From contig CH672415.1 in NCBI GenBank assembly GCA_000153145.1, positions 2,162,989 through 2,226,988 on the forward strand: a stretch of DNA of 64,000 nucleotides, in the 5' to 3' direction. Shown here piece by piece: positions 44,500 to 51,560 of this stretch (within the stretch, counting starts at the first letter, position 1; every line of letters starts with the position of its first letter). Both the position numbers and the translations under genes were made by a program. The DNA comes from a marine actinobacterium PHSC20C1. Its GTDB lineage: Bacteria; Actinomycetota; Actinomycetes; Actinomycetales; Microbacteriaceae. The notes under the pieces were generated by a model, which worked only from the letters and a program-made list of their open reading frames with translations, was not told where the DNA came from and ran no database searches.

Positions 44500-45528
44500 A
44501 TGGACGATTCCGCACTCCCAGTAATTGATCTCTCGCTACTTGATGGCAGCCCAGAATCGGCTGCCAAGTTTCGTGACGATCTGCTGTGTGCGACCCATGA
44601 TGTTGGGTTCTTCTACCTTGTCGGGCACGGCGTCGACGAGTCGTTGATGGATGACCTGCTCGCGGCATCCCGTGAGTTTTTCGACCTGCCAGAAGATCAA
44701 AAATTCGCGGTCGAAAATGTGAAGAGCCCGCAGTTTCGTGGCTACACGCGAGTTGGTGGCGAACTGACCGAGGGCAAGACTGACTGGCGCGAACAAATCG
44801 ACGTCGGACCCGAGCGGGACGTTATCGACAACGCCCCCGGGCTTGCGGACTACTGGCGCCTTGAAGGCCCCAACCTGTGGCCGGATGCTGTGCCTCAACT
44901 TCGTGGTCTCGTCAACGAGTGGAACGACAAACTCAGCGCTGTCTCGCTGCGACTGTTGCGTGCCTGGGCCCACGCCCTCGGTGCCCCAGAAGACGTGTTC
45001 GATAATGCCTTTGCCGATAAGCCCTTCCCTCAGCTGAAAATTGTGCGGTACCCCGGTGAATCAAACCCTGAACCGAAGCAGGGTGTCGGCGCTCACCGTG
45101 ACGGTGGCGTTCTGACGCTACTGATGGTGGAGCCAGGCAAGGGCGGACTGCAGGTCGATTACAACGGTGAGTGGGTAGATGTTCCACCGAAGCCCGGAGC
45201 GTTTGTCGTGAACATTGGCGAGATGCTTGAGCTTGCGACAGAGGGCTACCTCAAGGCGACTTTGCACCGTGTCATCTCACCGCTGATCGGTGACGACCGC
45301 ATCTCGATTCCCTTCTTCTTCAACCCGGCCCTCGACACGGTGATGCCGCAATTGCAGTTGCCGCCCGAGCTCGCAGCTCAGGCTCGCGGCCTCTCGCTCG
45401 ACCCCACGAACAGCCCCATCCTCGAGACCTACGGAGACAATGCGCTCCGATACCGAATGCGGGCGCACCCCAACGTTGCCCAGATTCATCACGACGATCT
45501 GATTCAGGGCCCGCGGGGTGCGATCTAG
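44500..45528 (+). CDS. 2-oxoglutarate/Fe(II) dioxygenase, isopenicillin N synthase-like
   Basis: A 342-residue oxygenase with the DIOX_N segment at the start (PVIDLSLLDGSPESAAKFRD) and a 2OG-FeII domain. The iron ligands are the HxD in GVGAHRDGGVLTLL and the histidine in ATLHRVISPL; the RxS motif for the co-substrate is DRISIPFFF. The substrate is unknown; there are no beta-lactam genes nearby. No good ribosome site precedes the ATG. Confidence 0.9.
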   Translation: MDDSALPVIDLSLLDGSPESAAKFRDDLLCATHDVGFFYLVGHGVDESLMDDLLAASREFFDLPEDQKFAVENVKSPQFRGYTRVGGELTEGKTDWREQIDVGPERDVIDNAPGLADYWRLEGPNLWPDAVPQLRGLVNEWNDKLSAVSLRLLRAWAHALGAPEDVFDNAFADKPFPQLKIVRYPGESNPEPKQGVGAHRDGGVLTLLMVEPGKGGLQVDYNGEWVDVPPKPGAFVVNIGEMLELATEGYLKATLHRVISPLIGDDRISIPFFFNPALDTVMPQLQLPPELAAQARGLSLDPTNSPILETYGDNALRYRMRAHPNVAQIHHDDLIQGPRGAI

Positions 45529-45552
45529 GTTTCTTTTGGGCAGCAGGTTCTC

Positions 45553-46650
45553 TTAGGGGAACATCGACAGGAAGATGAACGCGGCAAAGATCACGAGGTG
45601 CACGCCTCCTTGAAGGCGAGTGGCGCGGCCAGGCACGACCGAGAGAATGCTCACGATTACGGTGAGCATGAGCAGCACAATTTGCGTTGCGCCGAGTCCC
45701 AGGTTGAGCGGACCGGGAATCCAGATGCTGGCGATGGCGATCGCAGGGATCGTGAGGCCGATGCTCGCGACGGCCGAGCCGAATGCCAAATTGATCGAAG
45801 TCTGGATGCGGTTGGCGCGAGCCGCGTTCACGGCGGCGATGCTCTCGGGTAGCAGCACGAGCAACGCAATCACGACACCCACGAACGATGGGGGCAACTG
45901 CGCGAACGCGATGACGGCCTCTATCGACGGCGACTCCACCTTGGCGAGTCCAACAACCGTGACGAGGGCGAGCACTAGGAGACCAAGACTTGCCCAAGCT
46001 TGTTTCGCAGTGGGGGCGTCGGCGTGGTCATCCGGTTCCAGATTCTTGCCATTGGGGGCGACCGGTAAGAAGAAGTCGCGGTGGCGTACCGTCTGGGTCC
46101 CGACGAACATGCCGTAGATGGCGAGCGATGCGATCGCGGCGAACGCGAGCTGGCCAGGGCTGTATTGACCCTCGGGGGCTCCCGTCGTGAAGCTCGGCAG
46201 TACAAGGCCAAGCACGGCGAGCGAGGTGATGACGGCGAGAAGTGCCCCAGCGCCCTCAGAGTTGAACCGGATGACGCCATGCTTGATGCCGCCAACCGCA
46301 AGCGAAATTCCTAGAATTCCGTTCATCGTGATCATGACAGCGGCGAAGACGGTGTCGCGGGCGAGGGTTGCGCTGCCGTCATCACCCGAGAGTACGAGGG
46401 TGATGATGAGGGCGACCTCGATGACGGTGACGGCGACCGCCAGAATCAGGGAGCCAAACGGTTCGCCCACCTTGTGGGCGATAACCTCAGCGTGATGCAC
46501 CGCCGAGAGAACGGTTGCGGCAAGGACCACGGCGATGACGCCGGCACCGAGCGGATTGAGCTCCAAGCCCCACGACAGGGCGAGAGTGAGCGCACCAAGG
46601 ATCGGCACGGCAAAGGGGACAGCGCGCTTGAGTCTTAGTGGCATCCTCAT
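45553..46650 (-). CDS. chaA: Calcium/cation:proton antiporter (CaxA/ChaA)
   Basis: A 365-residue antiporter with about eleven helices in two inverted repeats. The alpha-repeat glutamates are in VAVTVIEVALIITLVLSGD and LLVLLPESIAAVNAARANR, and GEPFGSLILAVAVT is typical of the CaCA family. It exports Ca2+ (and possibly Na+/K+) in exchange for protons. TAGAAT (46660-46665) is 9 bases before the ATG. Confidence 0.92.
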   Translation of the reverse strand: MRMPLRLKRAVPFAVPILGALTLALSWGLELNPLGAGVIAVVLAATVLSAVHHAEVIAHKVGEPFGSLILAVAVTVIEVALIITLVLSGDDGSATLARDTVFAAVMITMNGILGISLAVGGIKHGVIRFNSEGAGALLAVITSLAVLGLVLPSFTTGAPEGQYSPGQLAFAAIASLAIYGMFVGTQTVRHRDFFLPVAPNGKNLEPDDHADAPTAKQAWASLGLLVLALVTVVGLAKVESPSIEAVIAFAQLPPSFVGVVIALLVLLPESIAAVNAARANRIQTSINLAFGSAVASIGLTIPAIAIASIWIPGPLNLGLGATQIVLLMLTVIVSILSVVPGRATRLQGGVHLVIFAAFIFLSMFP

Positions 46651-46780
46651 CTTCTGTACATTCTACCGGAGGCATGAAGTTGGCGACTGGGGTTGTTCTG
46701 GGGCTTGTCGTTGCCGCATGTTGTCGTTTGATATATCGTTTGATCAAGAGCTTTACCGTCTATGAGAGCCGGAGTGATCT

Positions 46781-47887
46781 GTGTCGCACTACCCAGAACG
46801 TGAACCCGCCGAGGCGTACACCGTTGTGCTGCCTCATCATCCGCGCCCGATCGTCATGATTGGTGCTGGCGGAATCGTCAAAGACGCTCACCTCCCCGCC
46901 TACCGCAAGGCGGGGTTCACGGTGTGGGGAATTGTGAACCGCACCGCAGCCAAGGCGCAGGCGCTCGCCGATGAATTCGGCATCCCCAACGTGTACACGT
47001 CGCTGTCGGATGCCGTAGCCGCAGCCCCCGCGGACGCCGTCTACGACCTCGCCCTCATGCCAGAGCAGTACCCCGCGGTGCTCGACCAATTGCCCGATGG
47101 TGCTGCCGTGCTCATCCAGAAGCCGTTCGGTCAGAACCTGGCAGAGGCGCAAGTGCTGCTGGATATCTGCCATCGCAAGGGACTCGTCGCCGCCGTGAAC
47201 ACGCAACTGCGATTTGCTCCCTATGTTGCGGCGGCTCGCAAGCTCATTGCCGAGGGTGCAATCGGCGAGCTCTATGACATGGAGATTCGGGTTGCGACCG
47301 AGACGCCGTGGGAGATCTTCCCCCACGTGCTCGGCATGGAACGCCTCGAGCTCAACATGCACAGCGTGCACTACATGGATCTCGTGCGTTCGTTCCTCGG
47401 TGACCCCGATGGCGTCAGTGTCGCAACGGTGCGGCATCCGGCCAAGCCTCAGGTCTCGAACACTCGCTCGACGATCATCATGCGGTATCGCGATCGCCCG
47501 CTGAGAGTCACGATTAGCACGAACCACGACCACGGATTCGGTGGCGAGTTTGAAGAGGCGTTCGTCAAGTGGGAGGGCACCAAAGGTGCCATTCGAGCGC
47601 AACTGGGGCTCATGCTCGACTACCCGCGCGGAGGCCCCGATGCCCTGGCGATTGCGTACACCGACAAGCCAGAGCTCGGCTGGGAACCCGTGGAGTTTCA
47701 GGGAAGTTGGTTTCCGGATGCCTTTATTGGCTCCATGAGCGCCCTCCAGCGCTTTGTGGAGGGCTCTGTTCCTGAACTTCCAACATCGGTCGATGACGTC
47801 ATTCACACCATGGCCGTTGTTGAGGCTGGCTATGAATCACAAGAGCGCGAAGGTATCGCGCTGGCAACGAAGGAGAACACTCAGTGA
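46781..47887 (+). CDS. Gfo/Idh/MocA-family oxidoreductase
   Basis: A 368-residue dehydrogenase. The Rossmann segment is VMIGAGGIVKDAHLPAYRK, the lysine motif is AVLIQKPFGQNLAEA, and the central HSVHYMDLVRSFLGD gives the catalytic histidine. It is not closely similar to the one at 210. GTG start with GGAG nearby. First gene of a three-gene operon with FAH and SDR proteins, so it probably oxidises a sugar or sugar acid in the same route. Confidence 0.9.
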   Translation: MSHYPEREPAEAYTVVLPHHPRPIVMIGAGGIVKDAHLPAYRKAGFTVWGIVNRTAAKAQALADEFGIPNVYTSLSDAVAAAPADAVYDLALMPEQYPAVLDQLPDGAAVLIQKPFGQNLAEAQVLLDICHRKGLVAAVNTQLRFAPYVAAARKLIAEGAIGELYDMEIRVATETPWEIFPHVLGMERLELNMHSVHYMDLVRSFLGDPDGVSVATVRHPAKPQVSNTRSTIIMRYRDRPLRVTISTNHDHGFGGEFEEAFVKWEGTKGAIRAQLGLMLDYPRGGPDALAIAYTDKPELGWEPVEFQGSWFPDAFIGSMSALQRFVEGSVPELPTSVDDVIHTMAVVEAGYESQEREGIALATKENTQ

Positions 47888-48732
47888 GATTTGCACGACT
47901 CGGGCCGGTTGGCTCAGAAATTCCGGTTGTGCTTCACGATGGGGAAGCCTTCGATCTGCGTTCCATCGCGGCCGACATTGATGGCGCCTTCTTTGCTGCT
48001 GACGGTGTCGAAGCTGCTCGTGCCGCTGTCACCGCCGGCTCGCTGCCTGCGGTCGCGACTGAGGGTGTGCGCGTCGGGGCGCCCATCGCTCGCCCGGGCA
48101 AGATCGTCTGCGTCGGCCTCAACTACAGCGACCATGCCGAAGAAACCGGCGCAACGTTGCCCGATGAACCGGTCATCTTCATGAAGGATCCCAGCACTAT
48201 GGTCGGCCCGTTCGATGACGTGTTCATCCCCCGCGCGAGCGTGAAGACTGACTGGGAGGTCGAGCTCGGTGTCGTGATCGGCGCGACTGCGCGCTACCTA
48301 GATTCGCCGGATGACGCGGCGGCCATCATTGCCGGTTACGCCGTCTCTCACGATGTCTCCGAGCGCGCCTTCCAACTCGAACGTGGCGGAACCTGGGACA
48401 AAGGCAAGAGCTGCGAGACGTTCAATCCGTTTGGGCCTGAGCTGGTGAGCGTCGACGAGGTGTCCGACCCTCAAGCCTTGGGGTTGCGCCTGTGGGTGAA
48501 TGGTGTTGAACGCCAGAATGGCACGACCGCGAATATGGCCTTCGGCGTCCATCACATCATTTGGTACCTGAGCCAGTTCATGGTGCTGCAGCCAGGTGAC
48601 GTCATCAACACGGGAACCCCTGCCGGTGTTGCGATGGGCATCGAGGGTCAGCCGTACCTGCGCGAGGGTGACGTTGTTGAGCTCGAGATTGATGGACTCG
48701 GTCGCGCACGCCAGAGGATGGTGCAAGCATGA
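47884..48732 (+). CDS. Fumarylacetoacetate hydrolase-family protein
   Basis: A 282-residue metal-dependent hydrolase of C-C bonds in diketo acids. Typical segments are ICVGLNYSDHAEETG, FMKDPSTMVGPFD, the metal ligands in DWEVELGVVIG, and GTPAGVAMG at the C-terminus. Members act on 2,4-diketo-3-deoxy sugar acids as well as aromatics. GTGA overlap with the preceding gene and ATGA with the next. The neighbours make a deoxysugar acid substrate likely, by inference. Confidence 0.9.
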   Translation: MRFARLGPVGSEIPVVLHDGEAFDLRSIAADIDGAFFAADGVEAARAAVTAGSLPAVATEGVRVGAPIARPGKIVCVGLNYSDHAEETGATLPDEPVIFMKDPSTMVGPFDDVFIPRASVKTDWEVELGVVIGATARYLDSPDDAAAIIAGYAVSHDVSERAFQLERGGTWDKGKSCETFNPFGPELVSVDEVSDPQALGLRLWVNGVERQNGTTANMAFGVHHIIWYLSQFMVLQPGDVINTGTPAGVAMGIEGQPYLREGDVVELEIDGLGRARQRMVQA

Positions 48733-49478
48733 GCGCCGAGTTCGACGGTCTCGTTGCCGTCGTCACTGGCGGTGCTTCTGGCATCGGGCTCGCAACCGCG
48801 TTGACGCTCGCTGACCGTGGTGCAACCGTGGCTGTGCTCGATCTGAACCCTGAGGGGTTGGATGCTCGCCTGCACGGTTTTGGTGCTGACGTCTCTGATC
48901 GTGCTTCCGTCGACGCGGCGATCGCGGCCGTGGGGGAGAAGCTTGGCGCCATCGACATCGTCGTGAATAACGCGGGAATCAGCGCGGTCGGAACTGTCGA
49001 GGACAACGACGACGCTGAGTGGGCGCGCGTGCTCAATATCAACGTCACCGGAATGGCCCGGGTTTCGGCGGCAGCGCTGCCGTGGTTGCGCAAGTCGCAG
49101 CATGCCGCGATCGTGAATCTCTGCTCGATTGCCGCCCTCAACGGACTCCCGCAGCGCGCCCTCTACGGCGCATCGAAGGGTGCTGTGCTCGCACTCACCT
49201 ATGCCATGGCAACCGATCATGTTGCGGATGGCGTGCGTGTCAACGCGGTCAGCCCTGGCACAGTCTCCACTCCGTTTGTGGAGCGGATGCTGCAGGGCTT
49301 CGATGACCCCGTCGCCGAACGCGCTGCTTTGGATGCCCGCCAGGCCACCGGACGCATGGTGACACCAGAAGAAGTGGCCGGTGCGGTCGCGTATTTGGCG
49401 AGCCCGACATCCGGTTCAACGACGGGTACAGCTCTTGAGGTGGATGGCGGCGTCGCCCACCTTCGCGTCAGAAAGTAG
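48729..49478 (+). CDS. SDR-family oxidoreductase
   Basis: A 249-residue short-chain dehydrogenase with TGGASGIGLATALTLA (cofactor), VNNAGISAVG, the serine in NLCSIAALNG and YGASKGAVLAL (catalytic Tyr/Lys). ATGA overlap with the FAH gene. In non-phosphorylative L-fucose/L-rhamnose pathways an SDR makes the diketo acid that an FAH protein cleaves, so the pair fits that logic. The last bases form one arm of a hairpin. Confidence 0.92.
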   Translation: MSAEFDGLVAVVTGGASGIGLATALTLADRGATVAVLDLNPEGLDARLHGFGADVSDRASVDAAIAAVGEKLGAIDIVVNNAGISAVGTVEDNDDAEWARVLNINVTGMARVSAAALPWLRKSQHAAIVNLCSIAALNGLPQRALYGASKGAVLALTYAMATDHVADGVRVNAVSPGTVSTPFVERMLQGFDDPVAERAALDARQATGRMVTPEEVAGAVAYLASPTSGSTTGTALEVDGGVAHLRVRK

Positions 49479-49501
49479 CGCGGGTCGGCACCTTTCTGAC
49501 G
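49466..49501 (+). terminator. Terminator after the Gfo-FAH-SDR operon
   Basis: CGTCAGAAAG (49466-49475) and CTTTCTGACG (49492-49501) form a perfect 10-bp stem with a 16-base loop that contains the SDR stop codon. No T-run. Confidence 0.6.
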
Positions 49502-49564
49502 AAAGCGTCAATAGGGGGCCTCAACCGCTGGTATAGTTTTCTGGTTGGCGAAAGCCGATTAGAT

Positions 49565-49640
49565 GCGCCCGTAGCTCAGCGGATAGAGCAATTGACTACG
49601 GATCAATAGGCCGGGGGTTCAAATCCCTCCGGGCGCACCA
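49565..49640 (+). tRNA. tRNA-Arg (anticodon ACG), integration target
   Basis: A 76-base tRNA with CCA encoded. The acceptor stem GCGCCCG (49565-49571) pairs with CGGGCGC (49630-49636), the anticodon loop CTACGGA carries ACG, and the T loop GTTCAAATC is present. A TATAGT box at 49532-49537 is the likely -10. The 3' 45 bases of the gene body (49594-49638) are repeated exactly at 54929-54973, so it serves as an attachment site. Confidence 0.97.
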
Positions 49641-49831
49641 AATAAAGCAGGTCTGATCAGCACTTTCTCATGGAGTGCGGTCGGGCCTGTTTTTCTTTTG
49701 CCCACATTTTGCCCACACTTCAAAAAGTTTCGGGTCGAATTTCGGTCGAAATGCGGTCGGTGCGGCTCGTCCCGGCCCAGTGTTTGCCTGAGATTTGGTT
49801 CTCCGCACGGGAGTGACCTATTGACCTTTGA
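49594..49831 (+). repeat. Direct repeat copy 1: att core plus island left end
   Basis: The first 45 bases are the 3' part of the tRNA-Arg and are identical to 54929-54973. The following bases, to GTGACCTATTGACCTTTGA at 49813-49831, are homologous to 54974-55165 with scattered substitutions and about one single-base gap. The segment contains a terminator and two adjacent 11-mers, TGCCCACATTT (49699-49709) and TGCCCACACTT (49710-49720). Confidence 0.9.
49648..49699 (+). terminator. tRNA-Arg terminator
   Basis: The outer stem CAGG/CCTG and inner stem GCACT (49660-49664) / AGTGC (49674-49678) are followed by a T-rich tract (TTTTTCTTTT, 49690-49699). A near-identical copy lies at 54982-55032 behind the second att core. 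Confidence 0.75.
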
Positions 49832-49860
49832 ACAGTGGGTCATTCAGCCGGGCCTTTGCC

Positions 49861-49900
49861 TATAAATAGCTACAGATAAAAGTACCTGCATGCTATATTA
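49861..49900 (+). promoter_or_regulatory. abiE promoter with inverted repeat
   Basis: TATATT (49894-49899) is 6 bases before the ATG at 49906. TATAAATAGC (49861-49870) and GCTATATTA (49892-49900) form an imperfect inverted repeat around it. AbiEi antitoxins are known to repress their own promoter through inverted repeats, so this is a candidate operator. Confidence 0.55.
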
Positions 49901-49905
49901 GGCAC

Positions 49906-50487
49906 ATGTCAATCAGGAGCCTACCGATGCGAGCGTTCTCGCAATCTGAGGCGAGCCGCGCGGGAGTCGACTCGCGCCAGCTTTACAGGCTGCTGGAAAG
50001 ACAGCAGATTGAACGCATCAGTCGTGGACTGTATCGGCGCGCCGATCTCTCGATTGTCGACTTGGATCTGATTGAGATTGCCGCGCGGCGTCCGGATGCC
50101 ACGATCTGTTTGGAGTCGGCGCTCGCGCGTCATGAGTTGATCGATGCGATTCCGACTCGGACTGACATTGCTATTCCTCGAGGCAAGAAACCCGCGAAGA
50201 CGCAGGCTGCGGTCGACTGGCACTTGTTCGATCGGGCCACGTTCCACATCGGCCGCACGCTGCTCGAGACGGGGGATGCGGGTCAGAGCATTGGACTCTA
50301 TTCGCCTGAACGGTCGATTGTCGACGCGTTCAGGTTGCGTGGGACGGCAGGGTACGAGACGGGTATCGAAGCACTGCGCAACTGGCTGAAGCGCCCGGCG
50401 TCGCAGCCGGCGAAGCTGTTCGAGATTGCCCAGTCCTTGCCGCGGGCGATCGGCCCGCTGCGCACTGCGCTGGAGATCCTGACATGA
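49906..50487 (+). CDS. abiEi: AbiEi-type antitoxin (type IV toxin-antitoxin)
   Basis: A 193-residue protein with an N-terminal winged helix (FSQSEASRAGVDSRQLYRLL, ERISRGLYRRAD) and a C-terminal domain typical of AbiEi_4 (GLYSPERSIVDAFRLRG). In AbiE systems it counteracts the nucleotidyltransferase toxin and represses the operon. Two starts are possible: ATG 49906, leaderless behind TATATT, or ATG 49927 behind AGGAG. ATGA overlap with the toxin gene. Confidence 0.9.
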   Translation: MSIRSLPMRAFSQSEASRAGVDSRQLYRLLERQQIERISRGLYRRADLSIVDLDLIEIAARRPDATICLESALARHELIDAIPTRTDIAIPRGKKPAKTQAAVDWHLFDRATFHIGRTLLETGDAGQSIGLYSPERSIVDAFRLRGTAGYETGIEALRNWLKRPASQPAKLFEIAQSLPRAIGPLRTALEILT

Positions 50488-51356
50488 CTCCTGAGCAGAC
50501 CTTCAGTGCATTGCAACGGATTGCCCGACAAGAGGGCCGCGCTGTGCAGGAGCTTCTCACCCTGTATGTGTTGGAACGGTTCCTGGCACGCCTGGTTGAG
50601 TCCCCCTACGCGGACTCGTTCGTGCTCAAGGGCGGAGTCCTTCTTGCGGGCTACGGTCTCCGCCGGCCGACACGGGATGTTGATATGCAAGCAATCGACT
50701 TCGTGCTCGACGAGGAGCACTGCGGGAAGGTGGTCGCAGCGGTAGCAACTGCGGAGGCAGACGATGGCGTCGCCTTCGACGCGATCCCGACACGCATCGA
50801 ACAGATCCGTGACGAAGAGGAGTATTCGGGACTGCGGGTGCATGTCCGGGCGCAGCTCCACCGGTCGCCCATCGCCCTCAAGCTCGACATCAGCACCGGC
50901 GATCCAATCTCACCGCACGCGCAACTCGTGACAATGCCACGCATCCTCGGTGGTGAGTTCACGGTGATGGGTCATCCGCCCGAGACGGTCATTGCGGAGA
51001 AGGCAGTCACGATTCTTCAACGTGGTGCCACCAGCACGCGCTGGCGCGACTACATGGACTTGCGATCACTCGCCCTCAGCCGGAGCTTCAGCGCGGCAAC
51101 CTTGGGCAAGGCGATCGAGGAAGTCGCGAAGCACCGGACGGTCGAACTCTCCGCCCCTTCGGGATCGCTCAACGGACACGACGAAGTTGCACAGCAGAAG
51201 TGGGCTGCGTGGCGCAAGAAAACCGATGTTGAAGACATCACGCTGCCTGTCCTCGAGGATCAGCTCACCGAAGTGTGCGGATTCTTGGATCCGATTTTCA
51301 CCGACGAAGTCGAACCTGCGGCGGCGTGGGATCCAACTTCGAAAACATGGCATTGA
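50484..51356 (+). CDS. abiEii: AbiEii-type nucleotidyltransferase toxin
   Basis: A 290-residue toxin of the nucleotidyltransferase fold. The family motif is visible as LKGGVLLAGYGL (residues 48-59) followed by RPTRDVDMQA (61-70), with the two catalytic aspartates at 65 and 67. Later motifs are KLDISTGD and ETVIAEKAVTIL, then TSTRWRDYMDL. The family modifies tRNA or nucleotides and causes reversible growth arrest, giving phage abortive infection. Key residues are intact, so it should be active. Confidence 0.92.
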   Translation: MTPEQTFSALQRIARQEGRAVQELLTLYVLERFLARLVESPYADSFVLKGGVLLAGYGLRRPTRDVDMQAIDFVLDEEHCGKVVAAVATAEADDGVAFDAIPTRIEQIRDEEEYSGLRVHVRAQLHRSPIALKLDISTGDPISPHAQLVTMPRILGGEFTVMGHPPETVIAEKAVTILQRGATSTRWRDYMDLRSLALSRSFSAATLGKAIEEVAKHRTVELSAPSGSLNGHDEVAQQKWAAWRKKTDVEDITLPVLEDQLTEVCGFLDPIFTDEVEPAAAWDPTSKTWH

Positions 51357-51432
51357 GCCGTTTTGTCGCCCGGGTAATGTCACCGATGTCCTGAAACACA
51401 GCACATTTGGCGAGCAATCATCAGTGTGACAG

Positions 51433-51488
51433 TGCCCACATTTCAACCAGACCTGGAGAACATCGTGGTCAACCCACGTCATCGAAGT
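51433..51488 (+). repeat. Degenerate island right-end repeat
   Basis: This 56-base stretch aligns without gaps to 54805-54860; I count 47 identical positions. It begins with TGCCCACATTT. No tRNA core copy follows it, unlike the other copy. It lies 77 bases after the abiEii stop and marks a former element end or a rearrangement point. Confidence 0.75.
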
Positions 51489-51560
51489 GGGTTGGTCTCC
51501 TTCCGTGTCCTTGGGCCTTTCGACCCCATCCGTTCCGCCGTGGCTCGGCGAGCGATCGGA

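Noticed and set aside
46760-47806. Minus-strand ORF of 348 codons
   Set aside because: It is antisense to the Gfo/Idh/MocA gene with clear Rossmann motifs.
49619-49843. Minus-strand ORF of 74 codons ending in the tRNA-Arg
   Set aside because: It is antisense translation of the tRNA and the terminator region. Peptides of the GGIRTPD kind are known artefacts of reading tRNA genes backwards.
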